A stretch of DNA of 57,976 nt from an uncultured Lachnospiraceae bacterium (GTDB lineage Bacteria; Bacillota; Clostridia; Lachnospirales; Lachnospiraceae): assembly GCA_902766735.1 (NCBI GenBank), contig CACXEU010000015.1, forward strand, positions 1 through 57,976, in the 5' to 3' direction. Below, one piece after another: positions 37,367 to 46,846 of the stretch; the first letter of the stretch is position 1, and each line of letters begins with the position of its first letter. The position numbers and the translations under genes were made by a program. Under the pieces are notes generated by a model that saw nothing but the letters and a program-made list of their open reading frames with translations, was not told the origin of the DNA and searched no databases.

Positions 37367-37403
37367 GTACCCTAAGTCTTGCAAAACACAAAACTTAGGG
37401 CAC
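37367..37403 (-). terminator. Terminator after trmD
   Basis: An 11-bp stem with one mismatch (GTACCCTAAGT / ACTTAGGGCAC) and 15-base loop starts 22 bp beyond the trmD stop. A TTTT run follows about 8 nt later on the minus strand. It ends the ylxM-to-trmD operon before the ABC genes. Confidence 0.6.
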
Positions 37404-37424
37404 TTTAACAATTTCTAAAAGAAA

Positions 37425-38156
37425 TCACGTTGATTCCATTGCTTTCAAATATTTCTTATCTGCTTCATCCAGCACTGCCTCTTCCAGCAAATCCGGTCTC
37501 CGTTCCAATGTCCTCTTTAAGGACTGCTCTCTTCTCCAGCGATCCACCTTGGCGTGATCCCCGGAAAGCAAAATATCCGGAACCTTTACCCCTTCAAATT
37601 CCGCCGGACGGGTATACTGCGGATATTCCAAAAGATTATCCTGAAAACTCTCAAACTCGGCAGACACATCATTATGTAACACTCCCGGTACCAGTCTGGA
37701 AATACAATCAATCATAACCATGGACGGTAACTCTCCACCGGTTAACACATAGTCCCCGATAGACACATGATCTGTTACAATCATGTCTAAAACCCTCTCA
37801 TCAATTCCTTCGTAATGTCCACATAGGAAGACCAGATTTTCTTCCTTGGCAAACTCCTCTGCCATTTTCTGATTGAATACTTTTCCCTGAGGTGTCATAT
37901 AAACCACACGAGGTTTATAACCGATTTTCTCCACCACGGATTCGTAGCTGCGATACACCGGTCCCGGCTGCATCACCATACCGGCACCGCCTCCATATGG
38001 ATAGTCATCCACCTGACCATGTTTATTTCCCGCAAAGTCTCTGATGTTCACCGCATTTACTGAAATCAAGCCCTTATCCATGGCACGACCGGTAATACTG
38101 GTTCCCACACCCTGCGCAATCATTTCCGGAAACAATGTTAAAACATGATAATTCAT
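37425..38156 (-). CDS. trmD: tRNA (guanine-N1)-methyltransferase
   Basis: SPOUT methyltransferase making m1G37 in tRNAs, which prevents +1 frameshifting. The knotted cofactor site is GHYEGIDERV (near residue 114) and SIGDYVLTGGELP (near 133); AGMVMQPGP is also present. Length 243 is standard. Its ATG overlaps the rimM stop (TAATG), with GGAG in the last rimM codons, so the two are coupled. Confidence 0.98.
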   Translation of the reverse strand: MNYHVLTLFPEMIAQGVGTSITGRAMDKGLISVNAVNIRDFAGNKHGQVDDYPYGGGAGMVMQPGPVYRSYESVVEKIGYKPRVVYMTPQGKVFNQKMAEEFAKEENLVFLCGHYEGIDERVLDMIVTDHVSIGDYVLTGGELPSMVMIDCISRLVPGVLHNDVSAEFESFQDNLLEYPQYTRPAEFEGVKVPDILLSGDHAKVDRWRREQSLKRTLERRPDLLEEAVLDEADKKYLKAMEST

Positions 38157-38665
38157 TACTCCATTAATCCTTTCATCAAATGAACTGTAACTACTTTCTT
38201 TTCTAAATCTCTATCTAAAACACATTCTTCAATCACCGGAAGCAAGACTTCCTTTCCGGATGCTGTTTTTACAATATAAACATCATTGGCACCGGTCTGA
38301 AGAACATCAGTTAATGTTCCTAATTCTTCATCCGCATCAGTCACTACACGGCTTCCAATAATATCTGCTATGTAGTATTCTCCTTCTTCCAGTGGAATGG
38401 CATGTTCTCTGTCCACAAGCAAGTCCATTCCTTTCAGCGGAATTACCTGATCCATATTATCAAATTCTGCAAATCGTAAAATCGCCATGTTTTTAAAATA
38501 TTTCACTCCGGTCACATGCAGAACCTTCTGTTCTTTTTTCGTATCTAAAATCACTTCTTTTAAATCGCTGAAGCGCTTTACATCATCTGTGGTAGGATAA
38601 ACCTTTACTTCTCCACGAACACCATGAGTATTCGCAATTACACCAACACGAAAATATTTTTCCAA
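38156..38665 (-). CDS. rimM: 16S rRNA processing protein RimM
   Basis: Binds S19 and assists maturation of the 30S head. The N-terminal RimM barrel starts FRVGVIANTHGVRGEVKV and the PRC-barrel domain starts near residue 95 (EGEYYIADIIGSRVV). The start codon is TTG at 38665, supported by AAAGGAG 8 nt upstream and no nearby ATG; this may limit expression. It is coupled to trmD. Confidence 0.95.
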   Translation of the reverse strand: MEKYFRVGVIANTHGVRGEVKVYPTTDDVKRFSDLKEVILDTKKEQKVLHVTGVKYFKNMAILRFAEFDNMDQVIPLKGMDLLVDREHAIPLEEGEYYIADIIGSRVVTDADEELGTLTDVLQTGANDVYIVKTASGKEVLLPVIEECVLDRDLEKKVVTVHLMKGLME

Positions 38666-38689
38666 TTTTTTACTCCTTTAATATAAAAT

Positions 38690-38715
38690 ACAGCGCTGAA
38701 ATCATCCAGCGCTGT
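38690..38715 (-). terminator. Hairpin between khpA and rimM
   Basis: Perfect 9-bp stem ACAGCGCTG / CAGCGCTGT with eight-base loop, followed on the minus strand by ATTTTATATT. The weak U-tract suggests attenuation or mRNA processing between ribosomal and modification genes rather than full termination. Confidence 0.55.
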
Positions 38716-38723
38716 GCACTTGC

Positions 38724-38951
38724 TTAAAGTATTTCAACTTTAACCTTTTTATCAGATTTTGTTGCAGCTGCTTTAACAACTGAACGAATTGCTTTGGCAA
38801 TTCTTCCCTGTTTTCCAATTACCTTACCCATATCTTCCTGGGCTACCTGTAACTGTACTACAATTTCTCTGTCGTTTTCTTTTTCAGTTACAACGACCTT
38901 ATCTGGAGAGTCAACAAGTGCTTTTGCAATTGTTTCAACTAATTCTTTCAT
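38724..38951 (-). CDS. khpA: KH-domain RNA-binding protein KhpA (YlqC)
   Basis: A 75-residue single type-II KH domain protein. The GxxG loop is GKQG in VIGKQGRIAKAIRSVV (near residue 42-45). KhpA partners with KhpB (Jag/EloR) in several Gram-positives to control cell elongation. GGAGGG precedes the ATG, 17 bp after rpsP. Confidence 0.95.
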   Translation of the reverse strand: MKELVETIAKALVDSPDKVVVTEKENDREIVVQLQVAQEDMGKVIGKQGRIAKAIRSVVKAAATKSDKKVKVEIL

Positions 38952-38968
38952 GAAAGTCCCTCCAAGTC

Positions 38969-39214
38969 TTATTTTTCAATACCGGCAATCTTTAACAACT
39001 TTCCAACAGTTTCTGTAGGCTGAGCACCATTAGATAACCATTTCTTTACAGATTCTTCCTTAACGTCGAATACGCTAGGTTCCTGGTTCGGATCGTATGT
39101 TCCTACTTCTTCAATAAATCTTCCATCTCTAGGAGCTCTTGAATCTGCTACTACGATTCTGTAAATTGGATGTCTCTTCTTTCCCATTCTCTTTAATCTG
39201 ATTTTTACTGCCAT
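38969..39214 (-). CDS. rpsP: 30S ribosomal protein S16
   Basis: An 81-residue ribosomal protein; [20 protein letters not shown] is the family N-terminus, followed by [20 protein letters not shown] and [17 protein letters not shown] is upstream of the ATG. It follows ffh by 77 bp in the conserved ylxM-ffh-rpsP order. Confidence 0.98.
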   Translation of the reverse strand: MAVKIRLKRMGKKRHPIYRIVVADSRAPRDGRFIEEVGTYDPNQEPSVFDVKEESVKKWLSNGAQPTETVGKLLKIAGIEK

Positions 39215-39291
39215 TTTTTCTTTACCTCCGTAAAATATATAATTAATTATTTATTATCAAGAAAACAAGTTGTTTTCGTGAATGCATTTTG

Positions 39292-40644
39292 TTAAAAACC
39301 GAACGGTAGATTAAATCCACCTCTTCTTCGTTTTCCTTTTCCTCCCATCATGCCACCCATACTCTTCATCATCTTTCTGGCCTGTTCAAACTGTTTCACC
39401 AATCTGTTCACTTCAGAAATATCCACACCGGCACCTTTAGCAATTCTCTGCTTTCTGGATGGGTTTAGCAAATCCGGATTATTCCGTTCTGCCTTTGTCA
39501 TGGAATAGATTATTGCTTCCACTCTGCCAAGCTGCTTTTCATCCGGTAACATATCATCAGAGATTTTTCCACCAACTCCCGGCATCATGCTAAGCAGGGA
39601 AGACAATCCTCCCATATTCTTGATTTGGCCCATGTATTCCAAATAATCTTCAAAGGTGAACTGAGCTTTTTTCATTCGCTGTTCCAGTTCCTTCGCCTTA
39701 TCCTGATCTATGGTCTGTTCTGCTTTTTCAATCAGTGAAAGCACATCTCCCATTCCCAGAATTCTGGAAGCCATTCGGTCCGGATAAAACTGTTCTAAAT
39801 CGGAAAGTTTTTCTCCCATACCGATATATAAAATAGGTTTTCCGGTAATCGCCTTAATGGATAACGCCGCACCACCACGAGTGTCACCATCCAATTTCGT
39901 TACGATAATACCATCAATACCGATTTTTTCGTTGAATTCCTTGGCAACATTAACTGCATCCTGACCAGTCATGGCATCCACAACCAATACTGTCTGGGTC
40001 AGTTCAATATTGTCCCGGATTTCCACCAGTTCGTTCATCATTTCTTCATCTACATGAAGACGACCGGCGGTATCTAAAATAACAACATTGTTGTCATTCT
40101 TTTTCGCATGTTCAATGGCTGCCTTTGCAATGTCCAAAGGCTTCTGTTTATCGCCCATGGCAAAAACAGGAACTCCCTGCTTTTCACCATTAATCTGCAG
40201 CTGTTCGATGGCTGCGGGTCTGTAAACGTCACAAGCTGCCAGTAACGGCTTTCTTCCCTTTGCCTTTAACTTTCCAGCAATCTTTGCAGTGGTCGTGGTT
40301 TTACCAGCGCCCTGAAGCCCCATCATCATGATGACCGTGACTTCATTACTTGGAAGAAGTTTTAACTCAGTCGTTTCATCTCCCATTAAGGAAGTTAATT
40401 CTTCATTAACAATCTTAATTACCATCTGTCCCGGTGTCAGACTGGTCATAACATCCTGTCCTACTGCACGTTCCGTAACAGTCTTGATAAAGTTTTTAAC
40501 GACTTTAAAGTTAACATCCGCTTCCAATAATGCGATTTTAACTTCTTTCATCGCAGCTTTTACATCATCTTCTGTCAGACGACCTTTGCTTCGTAGATTT
40601 TTAAATATATTTTGTAATTTATCAGATAAGTTTTCAAATGCCAA
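39292..40644 (-). CDS. ffh: Signal recognition particle protein Ffh
   Basis: GTPase subunit of SRP that delivers nascent membrane proteins to FtsY. N domain (1-90), G1 GLQGAGKTT near residue 109, DVYRPAAIEQL, DTAGRLH, TKLDGDTRGG, then the methionine-rich M domain ending KRRRGGFNLPFGF. The start is TTG at 40644, preceded by AGGAGG 6 nt upstream. Length 450 is typical. Confidence 0.98.
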   Translation of the reverse strand: MAFENLSDKLQNIFKNLRSKGRLTEDDVKAAMKEVKIALLEADVNFKVVKNFIKTVTERAVGQDVMTSLTPGQMVIKIVNEELTSLMGDETTELKLLPSNEVTVIMMMGLQGAGKTTTTAKIAGKLKAKGRKPLLAACDVYRPAAIEQLQINGEKQGVPVFAMGDKQKPLDIAKAAIEHAKKNDNNVVILDTAGRLHVDEEMMNELVEIRDNIELTQTVLVVDAMTGQDAVNVAKEFNEKIGIDGIIVTKLDGDTRGGAALSIKAITGKPILYIGMGEKLSDLEQFYPDRMASRILGMGDVLSLIEKAEQTIDQDKAKELEQRMKKAQFTFEDYLEYMGQIKNMGGLSSLLSMMPGVGGKISDDMLPDEKQLGRVEAIIYSMTKAERNNPDLLNPSRKQRIAKGAGVDISEVNRLVKQFEQARKMMKSMGGMMGGKGKRRRGGFNLPFGF

Positions 40645-40672
40645 TGCAAACCTCCTAATAAAACTGCATCAC

Positions 40673-41005
40673 TTAATAGTTTTCCAATATTTCCTGTGCA
40701 ATCTCCTTGATTTTCAAAAGACTTTTCTCATCTTTCTGATCTGCCAAAGTACAAATCATGGAAACCTCTTCCTTCGTCTTAGAAAATCGTTCTACTAAAT
40801 GTAATTTTTCCTCATATCCATTCAAGGTCTTCTCACACCGCTTTACCAAATCGTGAACCCCCTGTCTGGAAATCCCTCGATCTTCTGCAATCTCTGCAAG
40901 GCTTAAATCATTGAGAAAAAAATCTTCAAATATTTCTTTTTGATGTTCTGTCAATAACTCTCCATAGAAATCATAGAGCATTGAACTTTTAATGATATCC
41001 TTCAT
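40673..41005 (-). CDS. ylxM: YlxM family helix-turn-helix protein
   Basis: A 110-residue protein of the YlxM/p13 family; in streptococci it stimulates SRP function. A sigma-4-like HTH occupies about residues 15-65 (LTEHQKEIFEDFFLNDLSLA, then GISRQGVHDLVKRCE). It is the first gene of the SRP-ribosomal operon and has its own promoter. Confidence 0.93.
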   Translation of the reverse strand: MKDIIKSSMLYDFYGELLTEHQKEIFEDFFLNDLSLAEIAEDRGISRQGVHDLVKRCEKTLNGYEEKLHLVERFSKTKEEVSMICTLADQKDEKSLLKIKEIAQEILENY

Positions 41006-41029
41006 ATTGCACCTTTTCTATCCTAGAGT

Positions 41030-41058
41030 ATACTACTACAACAGAAAAAAGGTGTCAA
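41030..41058 (-). promoter_or_regulatory. Promoter of the ylxM-ffh-rpsP operon, -35 inside the ilvA terminator
   Basis: A consensus TTGACA (41058-41053) lies in the second arm of the ilvA terminator stem, with TAGTAT (41035-41030) 17 bp downstream. An alternative TATACT lies three bases further on. The ATG is 25 bp beyond the -10. Confidence 0.6.
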
Positions 41059-41083
41059 GTATTTTTTCTTGACACCTTTTTTC
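41044..41083 (-). terminator. Rho-independent terminator of ilvA
   Basis: A perfect 16-bp stem (GAAAAAAGGTGTCAAG / CTTGACACCTTTTTTC, eight-base loop) begins right after the ilvA stop at 41084. The A and T tracts at both ends make it potentially bidirectional. Confidence 0.9.
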
Positions 41084-42304
41084 TTATAAGTTTGGTCGAA
41101 CCTCTTTTGGTCGATATCCTTTTTCTTCTAAGTCTTTTAAAATTGCTGCTTTATGGTCATGCCCAAAGGATTCAATGGTTACACGAAGTTCCACGGCAGC
41201 ATTTCTATTAACTGAAACAAACTGATTATGTTCCAGTTTAATAACATTGCCCTGCTGTTCAGCAATTGCTTCCGCAACACGAACCAACTGTCCCGGCTTA
41301 TCTGGCAAAAGAACCGATACCGTAAATACTCTTCCACGCTGAATCAAACCATGCTGTAAAGTGGATGACATGGTAATAATATCCATATTTCCACCACTAA
41401 TAATGGAAACCACTTTCTTATCCTTACATTTCAGATGTTTTAATGCGGCTACTGATAAAAGTCCGGAATTTTCCGCTACCAGTTTGTGATTTTCAACCAT
41501 ATCCAAAAAGACATCAATTAATTCCTCATCCTTAATGGTAATGATTTCATCAATATTATCACGAATATACGGGAACAATTTTTCTCCCGGTGTCTTTACA
41601 GCGGTACCATCCGCAATAGTATTTGCAGAATTCAGAGTAGTAACTTCTCCAGCTTCTAAAGAGGCCTTCATACATGCTGCTTCTTCCGGTTCCACACCGA
41701 TTACCTTAATTCTAGGATTCAAAAGTTTTGCCAAAGTGCTGACGCCGGTAGCAAGTCCGCCACCACCGATTGGCACTAAAATGTAATCCACTGTGGGAAG
41801 TTCTTTAAAGATTTCCATGGCAATGGAACCCTGTCCCGTAGCCACATCTAAATCATCAAAAGGATGAATAAAGGTATATCCTTCCTTCTGTGCTAAATTC
41901 AATGCGTAATTACATGCATCATCATACACATCACCGTATAGAATTACTTCTGCTCCATAACTCTTGGTACGATTTACTTTCATCAGCGGTGTAATGGTCG
42001 GCATAACAATGGTTGCTTTTGCTCCGTAAAGCTTTGCAGCATAAGCCACACCCTGAGCATGATTTCCTGCCGATGCAGTAATCAGACCACGCTCTCTTTC
42101 TTCTTCCGAAAGGGTACTGATTTTATAATAAGCACCTCTTACCTTATAAGCACCGGTAAACTGCATATTTTCCGGTTTGATATAGACCTGATTTCCAGTC
42201 ATGTCACTAAAATAATCACTGTAAATCAGATTCGTATTTAAGGTAACTTTCTTTACAATTTCACTGGCTTCTTCAAATTTTTTTAAGGTTAATTTATCTT
42301 CCAT
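41084..42304 (-). CDS. ilvA: Threonine ammonia-lyase with C-terminal ACT domain
   Basis: PLP enzyme deaminating threonine to 2-oxobutyrate. The PLP lysine is K54 in FTGAYKVRGAYYK, and the phosphate-binding loop is GGGGLATG near residue 180. A single C-terminal ACT domain (about 330-406, FTVSVLLPDKPGQLVRVAEA) gives the 406-residue form common in Clostridia, which can be biosynthetic or catabolic. AGGAGG precedes the ATG. It is the last gene of the plsX-to-ilvA unit, an unusual companion for smc-ftsY. Confidence 0.94.
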   Translation of the reverse strand: MEDKLTLKKFEEASEIVKKVTLNTNLIYSDYFSDMTGNQVYIKPENMQFTGAYKVRGAYYKISTLSEEERERGLITASAGNHAQGVAYAAKLYGAKATIVMPTITPLMKVNRTKSYGAEVILYGDVYDDACNYALNLAQKEGYTFIHPFDDLDVATGQGSIAMEIFKELPTVDYILVPIGGGGLATGVSTLAKLLNPRIKVIGVEPEEAACMKASLEAGEVTTLNSANTIADGTAVKTPGEKLFPYIRDNIDEIITIKDEELIDVFLDMVENHKLVAENSGLLSVAALKHLKCKDKKVVSIISGGNMDIITMSSTLQHGLIQRGRVFTVSVLLPDKPGQLVRVAEAIAEQQGNVIKLEHNQFVSVNRNAAVELRVTIESFGHDHKAAILKDLEEKGYRPKEVRPNL

Positions 42305-42318
42305 GACAACCTCCTAAA

Positions 42319-43236
42319 TTATTCTGTAAACAATGCCTGAACAAAATCATGGGCATCAAATTTTTGTAAATCTTCAATCTGCTCTCCCACGCCAATGTAT
42401 TTCACCGGAATGCCAAGTTCTGACTGGATTGCAATGGCAATTCCACCTTTTGCGGAACCATCCATCTTTGTAAGAATGACACCGGTAATATCAGCACATT
42501 CCTGAAACTGTTTCGCCTGAGCTAATGCATTCTGCCCGGTAGTAGCATCTAATACAATAAAGTTTTCCCTGCGACAACCGGTATATTCCTTCTCAATGAT
42601 GCGGTCCAGTTTCTTTAATTCTTCCATAAGATTCTTTTTGTTATGCAATCTTCCGGCAGTATCACATAACAGAATATCTGCATTCTTGTTTTTTGCCGAC
42701 TGAATGGCATCAAACAAAACAGATCCCGGATCAGAACCTTCCGCTCCCATAACAATATCTGTATTGGAACGAATCGCCCATTCCTTTAACTGATTTCCGG
42801 CAGCTGCACGGAATGTATCTGCCGCTGCAAGAACAACTTTCTTTCCATCATTCTTAAACTGACTGGCAAGTTTTCCAATGGATGTGGTTTTTCCCACACC
42901 ATTGACCCCAATGACAAGAACCACGGAACGTTCCTGCTCAAAGTCATACGCATTTTCGCCTAAATCCATCTGTTCCTCAATGTTCTGAATCAACAAATCC
43001 TTACAATCCATTGGTTCCTTAATATGCTGTTCCTTAACCTGTTCTCTCAAGTTATCAAGAATTTCTTCCGTCGTATTGACTCCGATATCACTCATAATCA
43101 GAATTTCTTCTAATTCTTCATAAAACTCATCATCAATATGAGAAAATCCGGTAAAAATGGAATTCAGTCCGGAAACAATATTGTTTCTGGTTTTACTGAG
43201 ACCCGATACCAATTTATTAAAAAATTTAACAGCCAT
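42319..43236 (-). CDS. ftsY: Signal recognition particle receptor FtsY
   Basis: Membrane-associated SRP receptor GTPase. The short form (305 residues) has the N domain from residue 1, G1 GVNGVGKTTSIGK at 110-122, DTFRAAAGNQL, DTAGRLH and TKMDGSAKGG. The acidic A domain of E. coli FtsY is absent, as usual in Firmicutes. GGAG precedes the ATG; smc is 25 bp upstream. Confidence 0.98.
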   Translation of the reverse strand: MAVKFFNKLVSGLSKTRNNIVSGLNSIFTGFSHIDDEFYEELEEILIMSDIGVNTTEEILDNLREQVKEQHIKEPMDCKDLLIQNIEEQMDLGENAYDFEQERSVVLVIGVNGVGKTTSIGKLASQFKNDGKKVVLAAADTFRAAAGNQLKEWAIRSNTDIVMGAEGSDPGSVLFDAIQSAKNKNADILLCDTAGRLHNKKNLMEELKKLDRIIEKEYTGCRRENFIVLDATTGQNALAQAKQFQECADITGVILTKMDGSAKGGIAIAIQSELGIPVKYIGVGEQIEDLQKFDAHDFVQALFTE

Positions 43237-43261
43237 AGTTTCTCCAATCTAATCCAATTTC

Positions 43262-46200
43262 TTATTTACTTAATTCATTTTCCAATAAGTCCACAGATAC
43301 CAGTGCGGAAATTCCCTTTTCCTGCATGGTAATACCATATAAACGGTCTGCACAGTTCATGGTTCCTCGCCGATGAGTAATTACAATGAACTGGGTATTT
43401 GCAGTCAGTTTATGTAAGTATTCTGCAAAACGAACTACGTTAGAACCATCCAACGCCGCTTCAATTTCGTCTAAGAGACAGAATGGCGATGGTTTCAGGT
43501 TCTGAATGGCAAACAATAAGCTGATTGCCGTCAGTGCTTTTTCTCCACCGGACAACTGCATCATATTTTGCAATTTCTTTCCAGGTGGCTGGGAAATAAT
43601 ATTAATTCCTGCTTCCAGAATATCATCAGCTTCCGTCAATTCAATGGTACCTTTACCACCTCCGAAGAGTTCCTTAAAGACTACGTCAAATTCGGTTTTG
43701 ATTTCTTCGAATTTTTCCTTGAATTGCTTACGCATTCCGGATTCCAATTCATCAATGATTTTCAGGAGATTATCTCTTGCTTCCATCAAATCATCATGCT
43801 GGTTCTTCATGAACTGGTAACGTTCGTTGACTTCCTTAAATTCTTCAATGGCATTAATATTCACATCCCCAAGGGATTTCATTTCTTTTCGAATGGATGC
43901 AATGTTTTCACGAATCGCAGCCTTATCAGAATATTCATCATCCTTCATTTCCAAAGCCTTACGATAGGTGATTTCATATTCATTCCACATATAGCTTTCT
44001 TTGCTGTCTGTCTTCTCTTCCAAAGATTCCTTCTGACTGGACAAACGGTAAATTTCCTTGTCTAAATCAGAAATCTTCTTGGATAAGTTTTCGCGCTTTT
44101 CAAAGAAATCTTTATGCTCCTTACTTTGAGATTCTTTTTCTGCTTCAGCATTCTTGATTTCTTCCTTTAAGGTTTCAATCATTTCCCTGGATTTTTCCAC
44201 TTCCTTGGTGAAGCCTTCAATCGCTTCCAGACGGGCAGAAATTTCCACATCATTTTCCTTGGAATTATTCTTGATTCGATCCAGTTCTTGATTCAAATCG
44301 CGAATCTGTTCTTCTGAACGATGTATTTTTTCCACAATAAATTCATGTTTCTGTTTCATTCCGGAAATCTCAATATTGATTTCCTCTAAAATAGAACCTT
44401 TTTCAATCTGCTGTTCCTTCAAGCCATTCAGTTTTTCTGTTTTTTCACGAATCAGCTGTTCCAGTTCCACGCTGCGATCCTCAGTTCCAGACAATTCTGT
44501 ATTTAATTCAGAACTATTCTTATGAATATCTTCGATTTCCACGGAAATATTGTCACTCTCCTTAGTATAATCCTGATATTCATTGACCAACGTATCTTTC
44601 TTCTGAGTCGCCTGTTTCAGATTGATTTCAATGGTATTCTTAATCAGCTGCTGTTCCTGAAGAGCGTTGGAAACCTTGGCAATTTCTTCATTCAGAACAC
44701 TGATGCGACCACGGTTTTCCACCAAGTCCTTATCCAACTGATCCTTTTCTGTTTTTAATTCCTTCAAGTGCTTTTCCAGATCTTCGATTTCACGTCGACG
44801 ACCTAAAAGATTACTGGTGTTCTTAAACGCACCACCGGAAATGGAACCACCTACATTCAGGTATTCACCTTCCAGGGTAACGATTCGAATCGTATAGCGA
44901 TACTTTCGTTCAATGGCAATTGCATTATCAATGGTATCCACCACCATGACACGACCTAACAGATATTTCGCAACCCCTTCATATTTCTTATCAATATCCA
45001 CCAGGTCACTGGCAAGGCCGATGACCCCTTTTTCTTCTAACGCATCAGGAGCATTAAAGTTCGTTTTATTGCTCATACTGCTTAGTGGAAGGAATGTGGC
45101 ACGTCCATATTTATTTTTCTTTAAATATTCAATGGTCTCCTTAGCTGTGGTTTCCGTATCCGTAACAATGTTTTGGATATTACCACCCAAAGAAGTTTCA
45201 ATGGCCACTTCATATTTCTTATCTACTTTAATGATATCTGCAACAACACCAATAATTCCTTTTTTCGAACTTTTCAGTTCCATGACCTTCTTAATGCTGT
45301 TTCCATATCCTTCGTAACGTTCTGTCAGGTTCTTTAACGCCTCCAGATTTGACTTTGATTTATGGTATTCTTCCTGGTTCTTGCTTAAATCCTTGGATAA
45401 TTCGGAATTTTTCACACGTAAATCTGCTAAATCAGCCTTATATTCTGTCAAGGTTCCCTGAACATCCGCAATTTCCTGTTCAATATCTTTTAACTGTCCC
45501 TGGAAGTCATTGATGACCTGCTCCTGGCTTTCTTTCTGGCTCTGGAATTCAATCAACTTCTGATTCAACTGTGCCTTTCGGATGTTAACCTGCTCCAATA
45601 AAGTATCAAACTTCTGAATCTGCGTTTTAATCAGTGCCTTGGAATTCAATAATTCAATGATTTCAGCCTTATGTGCCTCAATTTCTTCTTCCAAATGGTT
45701 AAACTGATCATTCAATTCCGCAATTTCTGTATTAATGGAACTCTGACTGCTTAAGATTTCATTGAACTTCGCCTCATTTTCATCCTTTTCCATAGTGGAA
45801 GCGTCTAATTCCTTGTTATATCCGGCGATTTCTTCCGTAATGGATGAAATTCTCTGGTTAATATAAGATTCGTTATTTTTTGCGGAATTAATCTGTTCCT
45901 TAATAACATTGATTTGTCCTTCAAACTTTTCAATGTTTAATACCAGTTCATTCAGTTTTTCTTTTTTCTGTTCCACCGACAGATTAATATCTTCGATAAT
46001 TTGTTCTAACTTGGTATAGTCTGCCTTAATCTGTTCAAATTCATCATTAGCAGTCTGCATATCATTGGATGCAATCTGAATCTTCTCATCAATATTTGCC
46101 AAACGATTCTTGATTTCATCTATTTCAATTAAGAACATATTGACATCATTGACTTTCAAATCATCCTTTAAGACCAGATAACGCTTCGCCTTTTCGCACT

Positions 46201-46822
46201 GTTTTTCCAACGGTACGACCTGACGTTCCAATTCTCCTAAAATATCCGTCACACGAACCAGATTCTGATTTTCATCATCCAGTTTCTTCATGGCTTCGTT
46301 TTTACGACGTTTAAATTTTACAATTCCTGCCGCTTCATCAAACAATTCACGACGTTCTTCCGGCTTTCCACTTAAAATTTTATCAATCTGACCCTGTCCG
46401 ATAATGGAATATCCTTCTTTACCGATACCGGTATCGTAAAACATCTCATTAATGTCACGAAGACGTACTTGAGTACCGTTAATCATGTATTCACTTTCTC
46501 CGGAACGGAACAAACGACGTGATACTGTTACCTCATTATAATCCACGTTCAGTTTATGGTCAGAATTATCAAAGGTAATTGCCACATATGCATATCCCAT
46601 TGGTTTTCTATTCTGGGTACCGGCAAAAATAACATCTTCCATTTTTGCACCACGAAGCTGTTTAATCTTCTGTTCTCCCAAAACCCAACGAACCGCATCA
46701 GCAACATTACTTTTTCCGGAACCATTCGGTCCCACAATTCCGGTAATTCCATTATGGAATTCGAAGTTTATTTTATTTGCAAAGGATTTAAATCCGTGTA
46801 TTTCAATACTTTTTAAATACAT
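43262..46822 (-). CDS. smc: Chromosome segregation protein SMC
   Basis: Condensin ATPase that extrudes DNA loops with ScpAB. From the ATG at 46822 (GGAG six nt upstream; the longer frame begins with a TTG that is part of that site) it has 1186 residues. Walker A is GPNGSGKS at 31-38, then a long coiled coil, a hinge at about 515-680 (containing GGSISGGAFK), a second coiled coil, the LSGGEKALTAISLLFAI signature and Walker B CLLDEIEAALD. Confidence 0.98.
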   Translation of the reverse strand: MYLKSIEIHGFKSFANKINFEFHNGITGIVGPNGSGKSNVADAVRWVLGEQKIKQLRGAKMEDVIFAGTQNRKPMGYAYVAITFDNSDHKLNVDYNEVTVSRRLFRSGESEYMINGTQVRLRDINEMFYDTGIGKEGYSIIGQGQIDKILSGKPEERRELFDEAAGIVKFKRRKNEAMKKLDDENQNLVRVTDILGELERQVVPLEKQCEKAKRYLVLKDDLKVNDVNMFLIEIDEIKNRLANIDEKIQIASNDMQTANDEFEQIKADYTKLEQIIEDINLSVEQKKEKLNELVLNIEKFEGQINVIKEQINSAKNNESYINQRISSITEEIAGYNKELDASTMEKDENEAKFNEILSSQSSINTEIAELNDQFNHLEEEIEAHKAEIIELLNSKALIKTQIQKFDTLLEQVNIRKAQLNQKLIEFQSQKESQEQVINDFQGQLKDIEQEIADVQGTLTEYKADLADLRVKNSELSKDLSKNQEEYHKSKSNLEALKNLTERYEGYGNSIKKVMELKSSKKGIIGVVADIIKVDKKYEVAIETSLGGNIQNIVTDTETTAKETIEYLKKNKYGRATFLPLSSMSNKTNFNAPDALEEKGVIGLASDLVDIDKKYEGVAKYLLGRVMVVDTIDNAIAIERKYRYTIRIVTLEGEYLNVGGSISGGAFKNTSNLLGRRREIEDLEKHLKELKTEKDQLDKDLVENRGRISVLNEEIAKVSNALQEQQLIKNTIEINLKQATQKKDTLVNEYQDYTKESDNISVEIEDIHKNSSELNTELSGTEDRSVELEQLIREKTEKLNGLKEQQIEKGSILEEINIEISGMKQKHEFIVEKIHRSEEQIRDLNQELDRIKNNSKENDVEISARLEAIEGFTKEVEKSREMIETLKEEIKNAEAEKESQSKEHKDFFEKRENLSKKISDLDKEIYRLSSQKESLEEKTDSKESYMWNEYEITYRKALEMKDDEYSDKAAIRENIASIRKEMKSLGDVNINAIEEFKEVNERYQFMKNQHDDLMEARDNLLKIIDELESGMRKQFKEKFEEIKTEFDVVFKELFGGGKGTIELTEADDILEAGINIISQPPGKKLQNMMQLSGGEKALTAISLLFAIQNLKPSPFCLLDEIEAALDGSNVVRFAEYLHKLTANTQFIVITHRRGTMNCADRLYGITMQEKGISALVSVDLLENELSK

Positions 46823-46846
46823 TTTATTCTCCAATCAGTGTCTGAT

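Noticed and set aside
43568..44065. 165-codon plus-strand open frame opposite smc
   Set aside because: It is antisense to conserved SMC coding sequence, has a Phe/Ile-rich low-complexity composition typical of shadow frames, and no ribosome site.
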